From: REEB481 sp964586595
GTDB lineage: Bacteria > Bacteroidota > Bacteroidia > NS11-12g > UBA955
Assembly: GCA_964586595.1 (NCBI GenBank)
Contig: CAZPHB010000012.1
Location: 1-64,000 of the forward strand
Direction of reading: 5' to 3'
DNA: 64,000 bases
Shown in pieces: positions 54,201 to 61,965 of this stretch. The notes below the pieces were generated by a model that was not told the DNA's origin, ran no database searches, and was given only the letters and a program-made list of their open reading frames with translations. The stretch's first letter is position 1; each line of letters opens with the position of its first letter. The position numbers and the translations under genes are program-made.

Positions 54201-54449
54201 ACACCGAATGCCGATGGCATGAATGATGCCTGGGATTTGAGTGTACTTAAGGATTTTGGTGATTGGCATTTGCGGGTATTCAGCAGCAACGGATCATTGG
54301 TTTTTGAGAAAGAAACCGGTTACAACAACGACTGGAAAGGCACCAATCAACAAGGCGAAACCCTTACCACCGGCACCTATTTATACGTGATTCAACACCG
54401 GTTCACCGGTAAAACCATTAAAGGTTACCTATTTATTCAGCGTCCATGA
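51270..54449 (+). CDS. PKD-repeat T9SS surface protein with type B sorting domain
   Basis: A 1059-residue secreted protein. The signal peptide is ~1-23 (MNKLFRTVIMLGLFAYTAF and on). Residues ~25-330 are a beta-rich region with parallel-beta-helix flavour (FYVDVVAGNDTLDGS, KKTLNACLSVA, DTIHIAKGYY). About six PKD-like repeats follow (RSWDFGDGTFG, RHWIFGDGSVQ, SWTWRISG and weaker ones), then the CHU_C domain (NMITPNADGMNDAW, LRVFSSNGSLVFE, GYNNDWKGTNQQGE, TTGTYLYVI), the signal for type IX secretion. The next gene, a PorP/SprF protein, overlaps it by 4 bp, the usual pairing of a large T9SS cargo with its dedicated outer membrane protein. Confidence 0.87.
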   Translation: MNKLFRTVIMLGLFAYTAFSLQAKVFYVDVVAGNDTLDGSTPIFISGYEGPKKTLNACLSVASNQDTIHIAKGYYPESVVLDRSFLWVASDTVTLKSLTMDGSTGIELYLQGLMLYIQDSLQFNNGIITPEIGVLLATKEYAYCSKGNPNSFVNGFYYLENSNPFAGNMEFPIGRGSDFRPVRMNIKQSTYDLNLYGFQLISAPAPAGSLPTGIRALSKVHHWEMQHIGAAIPQDIEIAVAYDSTLADDEVYDIDSLRLLTLPHGSTAYADLGGLGTAPRQGEISASAFTDTTGFFALANTSGGLNSLGNPEPFARFTYGNSCSGNPTAFTDASIDRKNIITRWLWNFGTGNLADTSNAQNPSFTYSTPGIYQVSLKVWNGSGYADSILADVAVNNNPQVLFNVPIACPGLPVAFNDQSIVPGGNIDSRSWDFGDGTFGSAQVENHTFPAPGTYTVKLVVRSNFGCTDSVSNSVTMLQAANPTLSLSNACLGKNVLLQGTAGYPADTVVSWSYTLNGKPVGNTAVVDLLDTLSSGTYQVQLTVITNNGCIASATDSFVVFPKAGVNATISSVCVDNAASFSGNGGTPGDSISSWTWRISGAVAATQQNFNRVMFSAGNFPVVLSVITQNGCTDSIATLATVYGRPLVDFDLDPLANGNDSIQCFKGNRFELRNLSSAGGGQSVISTGWYWDNAKIPGTNIQSFGSPGVKRVKLVAGTNRGCVDSAIKAYVVLEPLAVRWGAAEVCHPEPVILRDSSLLSGTTAAERHWIFGDGSVQTTTASSVVHAYPNAGSFLTTLVLKTAEGCSDSFTKPLFLRSRPTLTIVPTGNLPFCPDDSLMLTASGGDSVRWFDGQNSRSRYIRTAGTYRVTAYNGAVCTTTDSFRVWVFNAPVANAGLDTAMILGAELILNGSGGSSYRWEPSALCSTPNNPSTKVNPERDTLFILRVVDGNGCTDTDSVRVQVRNPGNAGEPELPNMITPNADGMNDAWDLSVLKDFGDWHLRVFSSNGSLVFEKETGYNNDWKGTNQQGETLTTGTYLYVIQHRFTGKTIKGYLFIQRP

Positions 54450-55792
54450 AACACTTAAAAAACCTCATTCTGCTGGCATGCGTTGTTTCATCGCTGCAAC
54501 TAACGGCACAGCTCGCCTCACGCATAGACCAATACATGCATGACCCGGCGATCATCAATCCGGCAAGTATCAATACCTATACTTCGTCACGACTTAGCTT
54601 CTTTAACAATCGACTTTACGGGGATATTCCGGGAAGTCCATCCAACATGCTGGCAAGTTTCAGCATGCCCGTACCCAAAAAGAACATTGGCGTTGGGGCT
54701 TATTTCGGACAGGAAAAACTCGGGTTTACCACCCTTTCCAATGCCTATGCCAGCTATGCGTACACCATTCCCCTGAGCGGTGACCAACGCCTGCACCTGG
54801 CAGCATCTCTCGGCTTTCTGAATCAGAAATTCAATGGCAACAACATCAACGTAGTTCATCCGAACGATCCGATATATACCAGCTATCTGCGTGGTCAAAG
54901 TACCAGCCGCTTTGATGTGAAATTCTCGGCTTTATATCAGCTCAAAGGACTGACCCTTGGTGTGAGCAGCGGCAGGATTGCAAACCCGCGTTTTGTATAT
55001 GAAAACTCCAATTACTCATCTACTTTTTCGCTGCAAAATCTGTCCAATGCGTATGCTGCTGCAAAGCTGCAGGTTTCGGATGCACTGATGCTTCAGCCGG
55101 TGGTGAGTCTGCACCTGACTGATTTTAAGCAAAGCAGCCTTCAGTACGGAGTGAATGCGTGGATTGAAGATGTAGTTTGGGCCGGATTCCACAATTCCGG
55201 CAACAAAAACCTGTCACTGCACCTGGGTGCGCGATTGTTCCAAACCATCCTGGCGGGATACGCCTATTCCATGCCTGTCAATCCTGAAGCCAAGCTGCTG
55301 GGTTCCGGTCATGAGTTCTTCACCAGCTTCATCATCAGCAAGCCGCATAAAGAAAACCAGCGCCTCGACATGTTGGTTCTGGGTGGAAATGGCACAGAAC
55401 GCCCTGAAGCTGAAGAAGAAACTGAGGAAGAAGCCCCTGAACAGAATACTTTGCTGAAGGTTCCGGCCACCGTGCACAACCTCACCGAAATGAAGGCCTT
55501 GCGCCCGAATTACGATACCGCCTACCTGACCATCAGCCCATTGAGCACCGAAGCGCCTGAGGCTGGTTATTATGTTTGCGTTGGGATGAACAAATCGGAA
55601 CAGATGGCCGATAAGCTCATCAAAGAGCTATACACCAAGGGACTGCGCAGTTACAAATTCCAAAACAGCAAGAACAAATACTACTACGTGTACCTGACCA
55701 AGAAATCTACCCGCGCGGAAGCCGATAACGTAAAGCTTTCAGGAGTAGCCGGGGTGGAGAATATCTGGACCGTGGAAGTAGCCGGAAACTAA
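54446..55792 (+). CDS. PorP/SprF-family protein with SPOR-like C-terminus
   Basis: A 448-residue outer membrane protein. Signal peptide ~1-22; the family start IDQYMHDPAIINPASINTY (~27-45) and beta-strand repeats follow to about residue 310, as in PorP/SprF proteins linked to T9SS. An acidic linker (EAEEETEEEAPEQ, ~321-333) then leads to a C-terminal domain (~374-445) with YYVCVGMNKSEQMADKL, a middle KYYYVYL and an end NIWTVEV, the pattern of a peptidoglycan-binding SPOR domain. Plain family members end near residue 310-340. The start overlaps the PKD adhesin gene by 4 bp. The SPOR reading is mine and moderately sure. Confidence 0.82.
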   Translation: MKHLKNLILLACVVSSLQLTAQLASRIDQYMHDPAIINPASINTYTSSRLSFFNNRLYGDIPGSPSNMLASFSMPVPKKNIGVGAYFGQEKLGFTTLSNAYASYAYTIPLSGDQRLHLAASLGFLNQKFNGNNINVVHPNDPIYTSYLRGQSTSRFDVKFSALYQLKGLTLGVSSGRIANPRFVYENSNYSSTFSLQNLSNAYAAAKLQVSDALMLQPVVSLHLTDFKQSSLQYGVNAWIEDVVWAGFHNSGNKNLSLHLGARLFQTILAGYAYSMPVNPEAKLLGSGHEFFTSFIISKPHKENQRLDMLVLGGNGTERPEAEEETEEEAPEQNTLLKVPATVHNLTEMKALRPNYDTAYLTISPLSTEAPEAGYYVCVGMNKSEQMADKLIKELYTKGLRSYKFQNSKNKYYYVYLTKKSTRAEADNVKLSGVAGVENIWTVEVAGN

Positions 55793-56067
55793 TACGCTGC
55801 GCTTGCCAGGGCTCATCACCCATGCCGGCAATGTCATCATACATCGACTGCTACCTGTGCAATAACAGCGTTGGAGGCAGCTGTCAACCTTGTTGAAGTG
55901 GTGCTCATCCGGCTGGTAAAAACAGCTGCTGCAGTTGTGTAGCTGCCGAAAACATTAGGTTCAGCGTCATCCAAGCTCCACCTGCTATTGAACAATTGAA
56001 CAACCCATCTTGTCCTTGAAGCACAAACGGGGTTGATAGCTTTGGCAGGCGTGCTTACTTTTGCCCT
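55793..56067 (+). other. 275-bp intergenic region without a recognisable gene
   Basis: This is the longest gene-free stretch. Besides the promoter at its 3' end, I see no terminator hairpin, tRNA or repeat. A minus-strand frame is open here and runs on into the next gene, but it has no family match I recognise. Confidence 0.6.
56033..56063 (+). promoter_or_regulatory. promoter for membrane Fe-S oxidoreductase gene
   Basis: TTG (56033-56035), a 20-bp spacer and TACTTTTG (56056-56063), a full TAnnTTTG, lie 4 nt before the ATG at 56068. The spacing fits the known -33/-7 geometry and implies a leaderless mRNA. Confidence 0.62.
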
Positions 56068-57369
56068 ATGCCTCAGTGGATTTCTCAGATTGTGTTCGCC
56101 CTGCTGCTTGCTGTTTCCATCTGGTTTTTCGTGAAACGCGTGCGCTTTATCAGGAGGAACATCCTGCTCGGCAGGGATGTGGATATTCCCGGTGATTTCA
56201 AATGGCGCCTGCGCACCATGACCCGCGTGGCGCTGGGACAAAGCAAAATGGTGGTTCGGCCCGTTGCCGGATTCTTCCACATACTCATCTATGCCGGCTT
56301 TGTGCTTATCAACATAGAAGTGCTGGAAATTCTGGTGGATGGACTTGCCGGAACCCATCGGGCATTCAGCTCCATCGGAATACTGTACGATATAGCCATC
56401 GGTTTTTTTGAAATACTGGCCCTGGCCGTGCTTGCTGCCTGTGTGGTTTTTCTGGCGCGCCGCTATGCATTAAAACTCAAGCGCTTGCAAAGTGCGGAGC
56501 TGGCAGGGTGGCCTCAGCGCGATGCCGCCACCATCCTGATTGTAGAAATTGTGCTGATGATGGCGCTGCTTTTCATGAATGCTGCCGATCAGCTGCTCCA
56601 AAGCCGCTACCACGAGGGTTTTCACCATGCCGGAATCTTCCCGGTGAGCACCTTCCTTACGCCGATGCTTGAATCCTGGTCCAACAACAGTCTGATCATG
56701 CTTGAGCGCGGCGCCTGGTGGTTCCACATCATCGGCATCCTGGTGTTCTTAAACTACGTTCCGTACAGCAAACACTGGCACATCATCATGAGCTTCCCCA
56801 ACACCTGGTTCACCGCCCAACAACCCAAAGGCGGATTTGCAAACATGGAATCGGTAACTACGGAAGTGAAACTGATGCTTGATCCGTCAGCGGCTGCGCC
56901 TGAAGGTTACCAGCCTCCCACAGGATTTGGCGCCCGTGATGTACAGGACCTCAGCTGGAAAAACCTGATGGACGCTTATACATGCACCGAATGTGGGCGC
57001 TGCAGCAGCGTGTGTCCGGCGAACATCACCGGAAAAAAACTGAGTCCCCGCAAGGTGATGATGAACACCCGAGACCGCCTGGAAACCTACGGTGCAAACA
57101 TGGACCGTGGCGTGCAGGATGAACAAACCCTGCATTCATACATCAGCGCAGAAGAACTCTGGGCCTGCACAACCTGTAATGCCTGCGCAGAGGCTTGTCC
57201 GGTGAACATCAACCCGGTGGACATCATCATGCAGATGCGTCAATACCTGGTGATGGAACAAAGTGCAGCACCTTCAGAACTCAACGGGATGCTCACCAAC
57301 ATCGAGAACAACGGTGCTCCGTGGCAGTTCAGTCCCATGGATCGGGGCAACTGGGCACAGAATGGCTGA
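56068..57369 (+). CDS. membrane (Fe-S)-binding oxidoreductase subunit (HdrE/HdrD-like)
   Basis: A 433-residue protein with an N-terminal membrane part of about five helices (residues 5-25, 68-90, 110-130, 148-170, 207-228), resembling the cytochrome-type HdrE/NarI fold, and a C-terminal domain with two 4Fe-4S motifs: CTECGRCSSVCP and CTTCNACAEACP. It would take electrons from the quinone pool or give them to it, with a CCG-domain partner. The expected partner is at 34937-35716, unusually not adjacent. A strong promoter stands just before the ATG. mutL starts 46 bp downstream with its own box. Confidence 0.88.
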   Translation: MPQWISQIVFALLLAVSIWFFVKRVRFIRRNILLGRDVDIPGDFKWRLRTMTRVALGQSKMVVRPVAGFFHILIYAGFVLINIEVLEILVDGLAGTHRAFSSIGILYDIAIGFFEILALAVLAACVVFLARRYALKLKRLQSAELAGWPQRDAATILIVEIVLMMALLFMNAADQLLQSRYHEGFHHAGIFPVSTFLTPMLESWSNNSLIMLERGAWWFHIIGILVFLNYVPYSKHWHIIMSFPNTWFTAQQPKGGFANMESVTTEVKLMLDPSAAAPEGYQPPTGFGARDVQDLSWKNLMDAYTCTECGRCSSVCPANITGKKLSPRKVMMNTRDRLETYGANMDRGVQDEQTLHSYISAEELWACTTCNACAEACPVNINPVDIIMQMRQYLVMEQSAAPSELNGMLTNIENNGAPWQFSPMDRGNWAQNG

Positions 57370-57402
57370 GCGGGCGTTTCGCCAAACCACCGCACATAAC
57401 TT

Positions 57403-57410
57403 TATTTTTG
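57403..57410 (+). promoter_or_regulatory. -7 box for mutL
   Basis: TATTTTTG fully matches TAnnTTTG and lies 5 nt before the mutL GTG at 57416, which supports that GTG as the true start. No good -33 TTG is seen. Confidence 0.5.
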
Positions 57411-57415
57411 CATCA

Positions 57416-59236
57416 GTGCCTGATTACATCAAGTTACTTTCTGACGCTGTTGCGAACCAAATTGCTGCCGGAGAAGTGGTACAGCGTCCGGCCAGTGTGG
57501 TGAAGGAATTGATGGAGAATAGCCTCGACGCAGGCGCCACGGAAATCCGTTTGTACATGGAAGAAGCCGGAAGCCGGCTGATCCGCGTGATCGACAACGG
57601 TAAAGGCATGAGCCCCACCGATGCAAGGATGTGCTGGGAACGGCACGCCACAAGCAAAATAGCACGTGCAGAAGATTTGTTCAGCCTGCGCAGTTTCGGA
57701 TTTCGCGGCGAGGCCATGGCCAGTATTGCAGCAGTGGCTCAGGTAGAAATGACCACCCGGCGACCCGATGATGAAACCGCAACGTATATCCGAATTGAAG
57801 GCTCCAAAGTATTGGAACAAGGGATTGCCGCGGCGCCGCAAGGCACCAGCATCAGTGTTAAGAACCTGTTTTTTAACATTCCGGCCCGGCGCAACTTTCT
57901 CAAAAGCCCATCGGTAGAACTCAGACACATCATTGATGAGTTTTGCCGCATGGCCTTGGCATACCCTGAAATCAAATGCGCGCTGAACCACCATCAAAAT
58001 GAAGTGTATCGGCTGGCGCCGGAAAGTCAGGCCAAGCGCATCAGCCAGATCCTTGACCGCATCAAGGAGCAAGATCTGCTGCCGGTAGAGGAGGCAACAG
58101 ATTGGATGCGCATCAGCGGTTATGTGGGTAAACCCGGTACTGAACGCAAAACGCGCGGCGATCAGTATTTCTATGTAAACCGGCGTTTCATCAGAAACAG
58201 CTACCTGAACAATGCCGTTCAAACCGCCTTCGACGGGCTGATTTCATCGGATGCTTTTCCGTCGTTTGTATTGTTTCTGGAACTAGATCCGGCCCGTGTG
58301 GATGTGAACGTGCATCCTACCAAAACAGAAGTTAAGTTTGACGACGACCGTTCCATCTACAGCATTGTTCGTGCTGCTGTGAAACATGCCCTTGGCCTGT
58401 ATAACCTGGTGCCTATGGAACCGCATTCCGGTTTGGGCGGAATCGAGCAACAGCTCAGCACAGCGCCACCGGTACGGCATGCGCCGCCGCCCGTACCCGG
58501 ACAAGGGGAAAAGCGGCCCTTTTACAATCCCTTTGCGCAGGAATGGGCGAAACCTCGCTTCCAACAGCCTTGGCAAAATGCCTTTTCGCTTCCCGATATG
58601 GAGGCAGATGCACCCGCGCAGACCGAGCTTCCGCTGAACCTTGAGCCCGCCCCCGGCATCAATGCAAAAACAAGCAGCACCATCAAATTACACAGCGGCC
58701 TGATTGCAGCCGGATTTGAAGGAAACCTGTATGTATTTGACCAGCAACGCGCCCACGAACGCATCTTGTACGAGCAATTCATCAGAGGTGTACATGACCG
58801 CAGCAATGCGTCGCAACAGCTGCTGTTTCCACGCACCCTGGAATTGAAAGCTGCCGATATGGCATTGCTGGAATCGATGTTGCCCGAACTGCGGCAGATG
58901 GGCCTGGATATTGCAGTATTTGGAAAAAATACCATCATTGTGAACGGACTACCTGCAGAACATCAGCGGGGCAGCGAACAGGTGCTGGTGGACGCTTTAC
59001 TGGAACAGTTCCGCAACCAAAAAGACGAACTGAACCTGAGCACTGCCGAACGCGCTGCCCGAGCCCTGGCCCGGCAACAGTCGGTAAGCAGCAAGAAAGA
59101 ACTCAGCCCGGAAGAATCCACCGACCTTGCCAACCGACTGTTTTCGTGCAGTCAACCCGGCCTCACGCCGGACGGCAAGCCGGTTTTCATCGGCTTTTCG
59201 GCCACAAGCATCAACAAACAACTCAAAAAAACCTGA
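57416..59236 (+). CDS. mutL: DNA mismatch repair protein MutL
   Basis: A 606-residue GHKL ATPase. The N-terminal domain has ELMENSLDAGA (31-41), DNGKGMS (60-66) and FGFRGEAM (94-101); the transducer domain contains FVNVHPTKTEV-like DVNVHPTKTEVKF. After a Pro/Gln-rich linker, the C-terminal dimerisation domain carries DQQRAHERILYE (Asp442 on), matching the endonuclease motif except that its His and Ala are Gln and Arg. The GTG at 57416 gives the standard family start (PDYIKLLSDAVANQIAAGEV); longer in-frame ATGs overlap the upstream gene. A rhomboid gene starts 2 bp after the stop. Confidence 0.93.
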   Translation: MPDYIKLLSDAVANQIAAGEVVQRPASVVKELMENSLDAGATEIRLYMEEAGSRLIRVIDNGKGMSPTDARMCWERHATSKIARAEDLFSLRSFGFRGEAMASIAAVAQVEMTTRRPDDETATYIRIEGSKVLEQGIAAAPQGTSISVKNLFFNIPARRNFLKSPSVELRHIIDEFCRMALAYPEIKCALNHHQNEVYRLAPESQAKRISQILDRIKEQDLLPVEEATDWMRISGYVGKPGTERKTRGDQYFYVNRRFIRNSYLNNAVQTAFDGLISSDAFPSFVLFLELDPARVDVNVHPTKTEVKFDDDRSIYSIVRAAVKHALGLYNLVPMEPHSGLGGIEQQLSTAPPVRHAPPPVPGQGEKRPFYNPFAQEWAKPRFQQPWQNAFSLPDMEADAPAQTELPLNLEPAPGINAKTSSTIKLHSGLIAAGFEGNLYVFDQQRAHERILYEQFIRGVHDRSNASQQLLFPRTLELKAADMALLESMLPELRQMGLDIAVFGKNTIIVNGLPAEHQRGSEQVLVDALLEQFRNQKDELNLSTAERAARALARQQSVSSKKELSPEESTDLANRLFSCSQPGLTPDGKPVFIGFSATSINKQLKKT

Positions 59237-59238
59237 AC

Positions 59239-59949
59239 ATGCAGTTTCGCAGCTTCCAACAATTTCCTCCGGCCGTAAAGAACATCATGATCCTTTGCGG
59301 CATCATGTTCTTTGGAACCTTCGTGATGGAAGGCCGCGGCATCAACCTGTACTACATACTGGGCTTGTTCTACTTCGACTCGATATTCTTCAAGCCCTGG
59401 CAACTCTTCACGCATCTGTTCATGCATGGTGGTATTGCCCACCTGTTGTTCAACATGCTGGCCCTGTTCACCTTCGGGGTATTGCTGGAGAACATCCTCG
59501 GAACGAAACGCTTCCTCATCCTGTATTTTGTTTCGGCCCTTGGCGCGGTGATGCTCGATTACGGCGTGAAGCTGTGGATGATCCACGAGCGCTACGAGTT
59601 CTGGTTGATATCCAAATCCGCTCAGGTTTCCATTATGAATGATCTCGGAACCTATCGGGAACTCGCAAACTGGCTCTTCACGCCCATGGTAGGCGCCAGC
59701 GGCGCGTTGTATGGCATCATGGTGGCCTTTGCTACCTTCTTCCCCAACTCAGAAATGATGTTTCTGTTCATTCCTTTTCCCATCAAAGCCAAATACCTGA
59801 TTCCCATTGTGCTGATCGTGGATTTAGGCTTGGGGATCGGCCAGTTCCGCTGGGATCCGGTGGCGCATTTTGCACATATTGGCGGTGCCGTATTTGGTTA
59901 TTTTCTGGTACGGTATTGGAATAAAACCAGAAGAGATACGTTTTATTAA
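59239..59949 (+). CDS. rhomboid-family intramembrane serine protease (first)
   Basis: A 236-residue membrane protein with about six helices. HLFMHGGIAHLLFNML holds the HGGIxHLxxN rhomboid motif of helix 2, GASGALYG has the catalytic Ser, and AHFAHIGGAVFGYF the catalytic His. It should cleave membrane proteins within the bilayer. The start (59239) is 2 bp after the mutL stop and a second rhomboid follows 12 bp later, so all are on one transcript. Substrates are unknown. Confidence 0.9.
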   Translation: MQFRSFQQFPPAVKNIMILCGIMFFGTFVMEGRGINLYYILGLFYFDSIFFKPWQLFTHLFMHGGIAHLLFNMLALFTFGVLLENILGTKRFLILYFVSALGAVMLDYGVKLWMIHERYEFWLISKSAQVSIMNDLGTYRELANWLFTPMVGASGALYGIMVAFATFFPNSEMMFLFIPFPIKAKYLIPIVLIVDLGLGIGQFRWDPVAHFAHIGGAVFGYFLVRYWNKTRRDTFY

Positions 59950-59961
59950 GCCTCTACACAC

Positions 59962-60819
59962 ATGCAGTTTTTAGATCCTTTGCGTTCGAAATTGGGACTG
60001 AGCCGCTCGGCAACAGTTGACCTGATGCTGCTCAATGTATTGGTATTTATTGCCACCGGACTGCTTGGACTGATTCCCATCACAAGGCCCCTGGTTGACT
60101 TGCTTCGCCTCCAGCCCGAATGGAATACACTGATTGGCCAACCCTGGTCACTGATCAGCTACATTTTTCTACACGCCGGCTTCATGCACTTATTGGGCAA
60201 TATGTTGTGGCTGTTCTTTATAGGTACCATCCTGGAAGACCTTATTGGCCGGCAGCATCTGTTCCGGTTGTTCTTATTTGGCGGTTTGGCCGGCGGCCTG
60301 TTGTTCGTGTTGAGTTACAACCTGATTCCCTTCTTTGCCGAACAAACCCTGCTGCCCATGGTCGGCGCATCGGGGGGCGTAACAGCCATCATCGTTGCCG
60401 CAGCAAGTTTTCGCCCTACCTACACCATCTACCTCTTTGGCGTTTTGCCCATCCAGCTGCGCTGGATTGCCCTGTTCAGGGTATTTACAGATTTGGCCGG
60501 TCTTGGCGATGGCATGAACGACGGTGGACAGCTGGCGCACCTGGGCGGCGCTGCCTTTGGATTGATGTATGCATTGTCCCTGAAAGGCTCACTTCCTTCA
60601 TGGTTGCAATTTTCGCTGCCAAAAAGAACCAAAAAACCCAAACGCAGCCACCAGGTATGGATCAACGCTCCTGAACGTGCAGCAACAAAGGGAACCACCA
60701 GAACAAACAAACCCAATCAGGCAGAAATAGATGCCATTCTGGATAAAATAAACCGAAGTGGTTACCAAAGCCTGAGCGAAGAAGAAAAACAAACCCTGTT
60801 CCGGGCAAGCAGCGACTGA
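59962..60819 (+). CDS. rhomboid-family intramembrane serine protease (second)
   Basis: A 285-residue rhomboid with HAGFMHLLGNMLWLFF (helix 2 motif), GASGGVTAI (catalytic Ser) and LAHLGGAAFGLMY (catalytic His). It differs from the first copy by a cytoplasmic C-terminal tail of about 75 residues, rich in Lys, Thr and Asn, ending in a small helix DAILDKINRSGYQSLSEEEK, a motif seen at the end of several Bacteroidota rhomboids. The pair are diverged paralogues, not a recent duplication. One base separates it from the next gene. Confidence 0.9.
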   Translation: MQFLDPLRSKLGLSRSATVDLMLLNVLVFIATGLLGLIPITRPLVDLLRLQPEWNTLIGQPWSLISYIFLHAGFMHLLGNMLWLFFIGTILEDLIGRQHLFRLFLFGGLAGGLLFVLSYNLIPFFAEQTLLPMVGASGGVTAIIVAAASFRPTYTIYLFGVLPIQLRWIALFRVFTDLAGLGDGMNDGGQLAHLGGAAFGLMYALSLKGSLPSWLQFSLPKRTKKPKRSHQVWINAPERAATKGTTRTNKPNQAEIDAILDKINRSGYQSLSEEEKQTLFRASSD

Positions 60820-60820
60820 T

Positions 60821-61909
60821 ATGGGAACTTCCTGGCTGATGCGCGTGCTGAATGTTTTGGCACTGCCCTTCTTCGGGGCAGTATGGCTGGGTTTGCTGCT
60901 TTCCTGCCTTGCCCCATACGTTGATCCCCGAACCACAACGCTATTCGCCTTTGCAGGTCTGGCATTTCCCTTCTTGTTTCTGATCAACCTTTTTTTTCTG
61001 ATTTATTGGACCACACAACTGCGGAAACGCGCCTTGGTATCGCTGTTGGCGCTGTTGCCCGCAATGTATTTCGCCGGTGCCTACATACAATTAGGCGCCA
61101 AAGCCCTGCCCCCCGACAAAGAAGGAATCCGGTTCGCTTCCTTAAACACCCAGCTTTTGGGCCACCACCAAGGTACAAATACCGCCAATGTTGTTGCCGA
61201 TGCCATGGCCCGGGCACTTCCAACTTTGGTGTGTATGCAGGAATTTCTGAATAAAGGAAAAGGCGACAGCAGCACCGTTAAATTCTTCCAAAAAAGATTG
61301 CACCTCCCCTATGCCTATTTTGAACGGCTGAACGATGGACGCAAATACGGACAATACGGAATGCTGATTTTAAGCCGGTACAAACAAATCAGACGCGGCA
61401 TCATCAACTTCGCCTACAACACCGGGAACATGTGTATTTGGGCAGACCTGCTGTACGAAAAAGACACCATACGCGTGTACAACATCCACCTGCAATCCAT
61501 CCGCTTCGGCCGATCCGATTATCGCTTCATCAAACAGGGCGCTGCCGACAACGAAAAGCGACTGGAAGGCAGCCGCAACATCCTGCGCCGCATGCACCGA
61601 GCCTGGAAGATGCGCGCCGTGCAGGTTGATTCCCTGAAAGCACACATCGCAGCATGCCCGCATCCGGTAATCCTTTCCGGTGACTTCAACGACGCACCCA
61701 TGAGCCATACCTATTACCGGCTGTCGCAAGGATTATTGGATGCTTTCAAAGAAAGTGGTTCGGGCCTGAACCGGACTTATCAGGGACCTTTCCCCAGCTT
61801 CCGCATTGATTACCTGTTGCACAGCGATTACTTTACTTCCTATGATTACAGCACCGACGCCAGGGTGCCCAGCGACCATAAAATGATCATCGGTACACTC
61901 GTGCACTGA
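60821..61909 (+). CDS. endonuclease/exonuclease/phosphatase-family protein
   Basis: A 362-residue protein with two or three N-terminal helices (residues ~8-70, such as VLALPFFGAVWLGLLL) and an EEP hydrolase domain (~100-362). Catalytic motifs: FASLNTQLLG (metal-binding Asn), QEF (Glu), ILSGDFND (Asp, Asn), RIDYLL and SDHKMI (final Asp-His). EEP enzymes cut phosphodiesters in nucleic acids or lipids; membrane anchoring with the domain outside suggests extracytoplasmic action. It follows the second rhomboid by one base. Substrate not known. Confidence 0.87.
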   Translation: MGTSWLMRVLNVLALPFFGAVWLGLLLSCLAPYVDPRTTTLFAFAGLAFPFLFLINLFFLIYWTTQLRKRALVSLLALLPAMYFAGAYIQLGAKALPPDKEGIRFASLNTQLLGHHQGTNTANVVADAMARALPTLVCMQEFLNKGKGDSSTVKFFQKRLHLPYAYFERLNDGRKYGQYGMLILSRYKQIRRGIINFAYNTGNMCIWADLLYEKDTIRVYNIHLQSIRFGRSDYRFIKQGAADNEKRLEGSRNILRRMHRAWKMRAVQVDSLKAHIAACPHPVILSGDFNDAPMSHTYYRLSQGLLDAFKESGSGLNRTYQGPFPSFRIDYLLHSDYFTSYDYSTDARVPSDHKMIIGTLVH

Positions 61910-61951
61910 AATTCCTGATACGGGTCATAACCTGCCCTTCATGGTCTGGTG

Positions 61952-61959
61952 TAATTTTG
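61952..61959 (+). promoter_or_regulatory. -7 box for trhO
   Basis: TAATTTTG fully matches TAnnTTTG and is 6 nt from the ATG at 61966, which decides that start over an in-frame TTG at 61957. No good -33 element. Confidence 0.48.
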
Positions 61960-61965
61960 CCTGTT

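Noticed and set aside
55837..56358. A 173-codon minus-strand frame entering the 275-bp spacer
   Set aside because: More than half is antisense to the membrane Fe-S gene and I recognise no family; the part in the spacer is noted as a possible relic only.
59239..60819. Tandem rhomboids as a recent duplication
   Set aside because: The two proteins share only the catalytic motifs and differ in length and tail; mutL followed by rhomboids is, as I recall, a common arrangement in this phylum, so it is ordinary.
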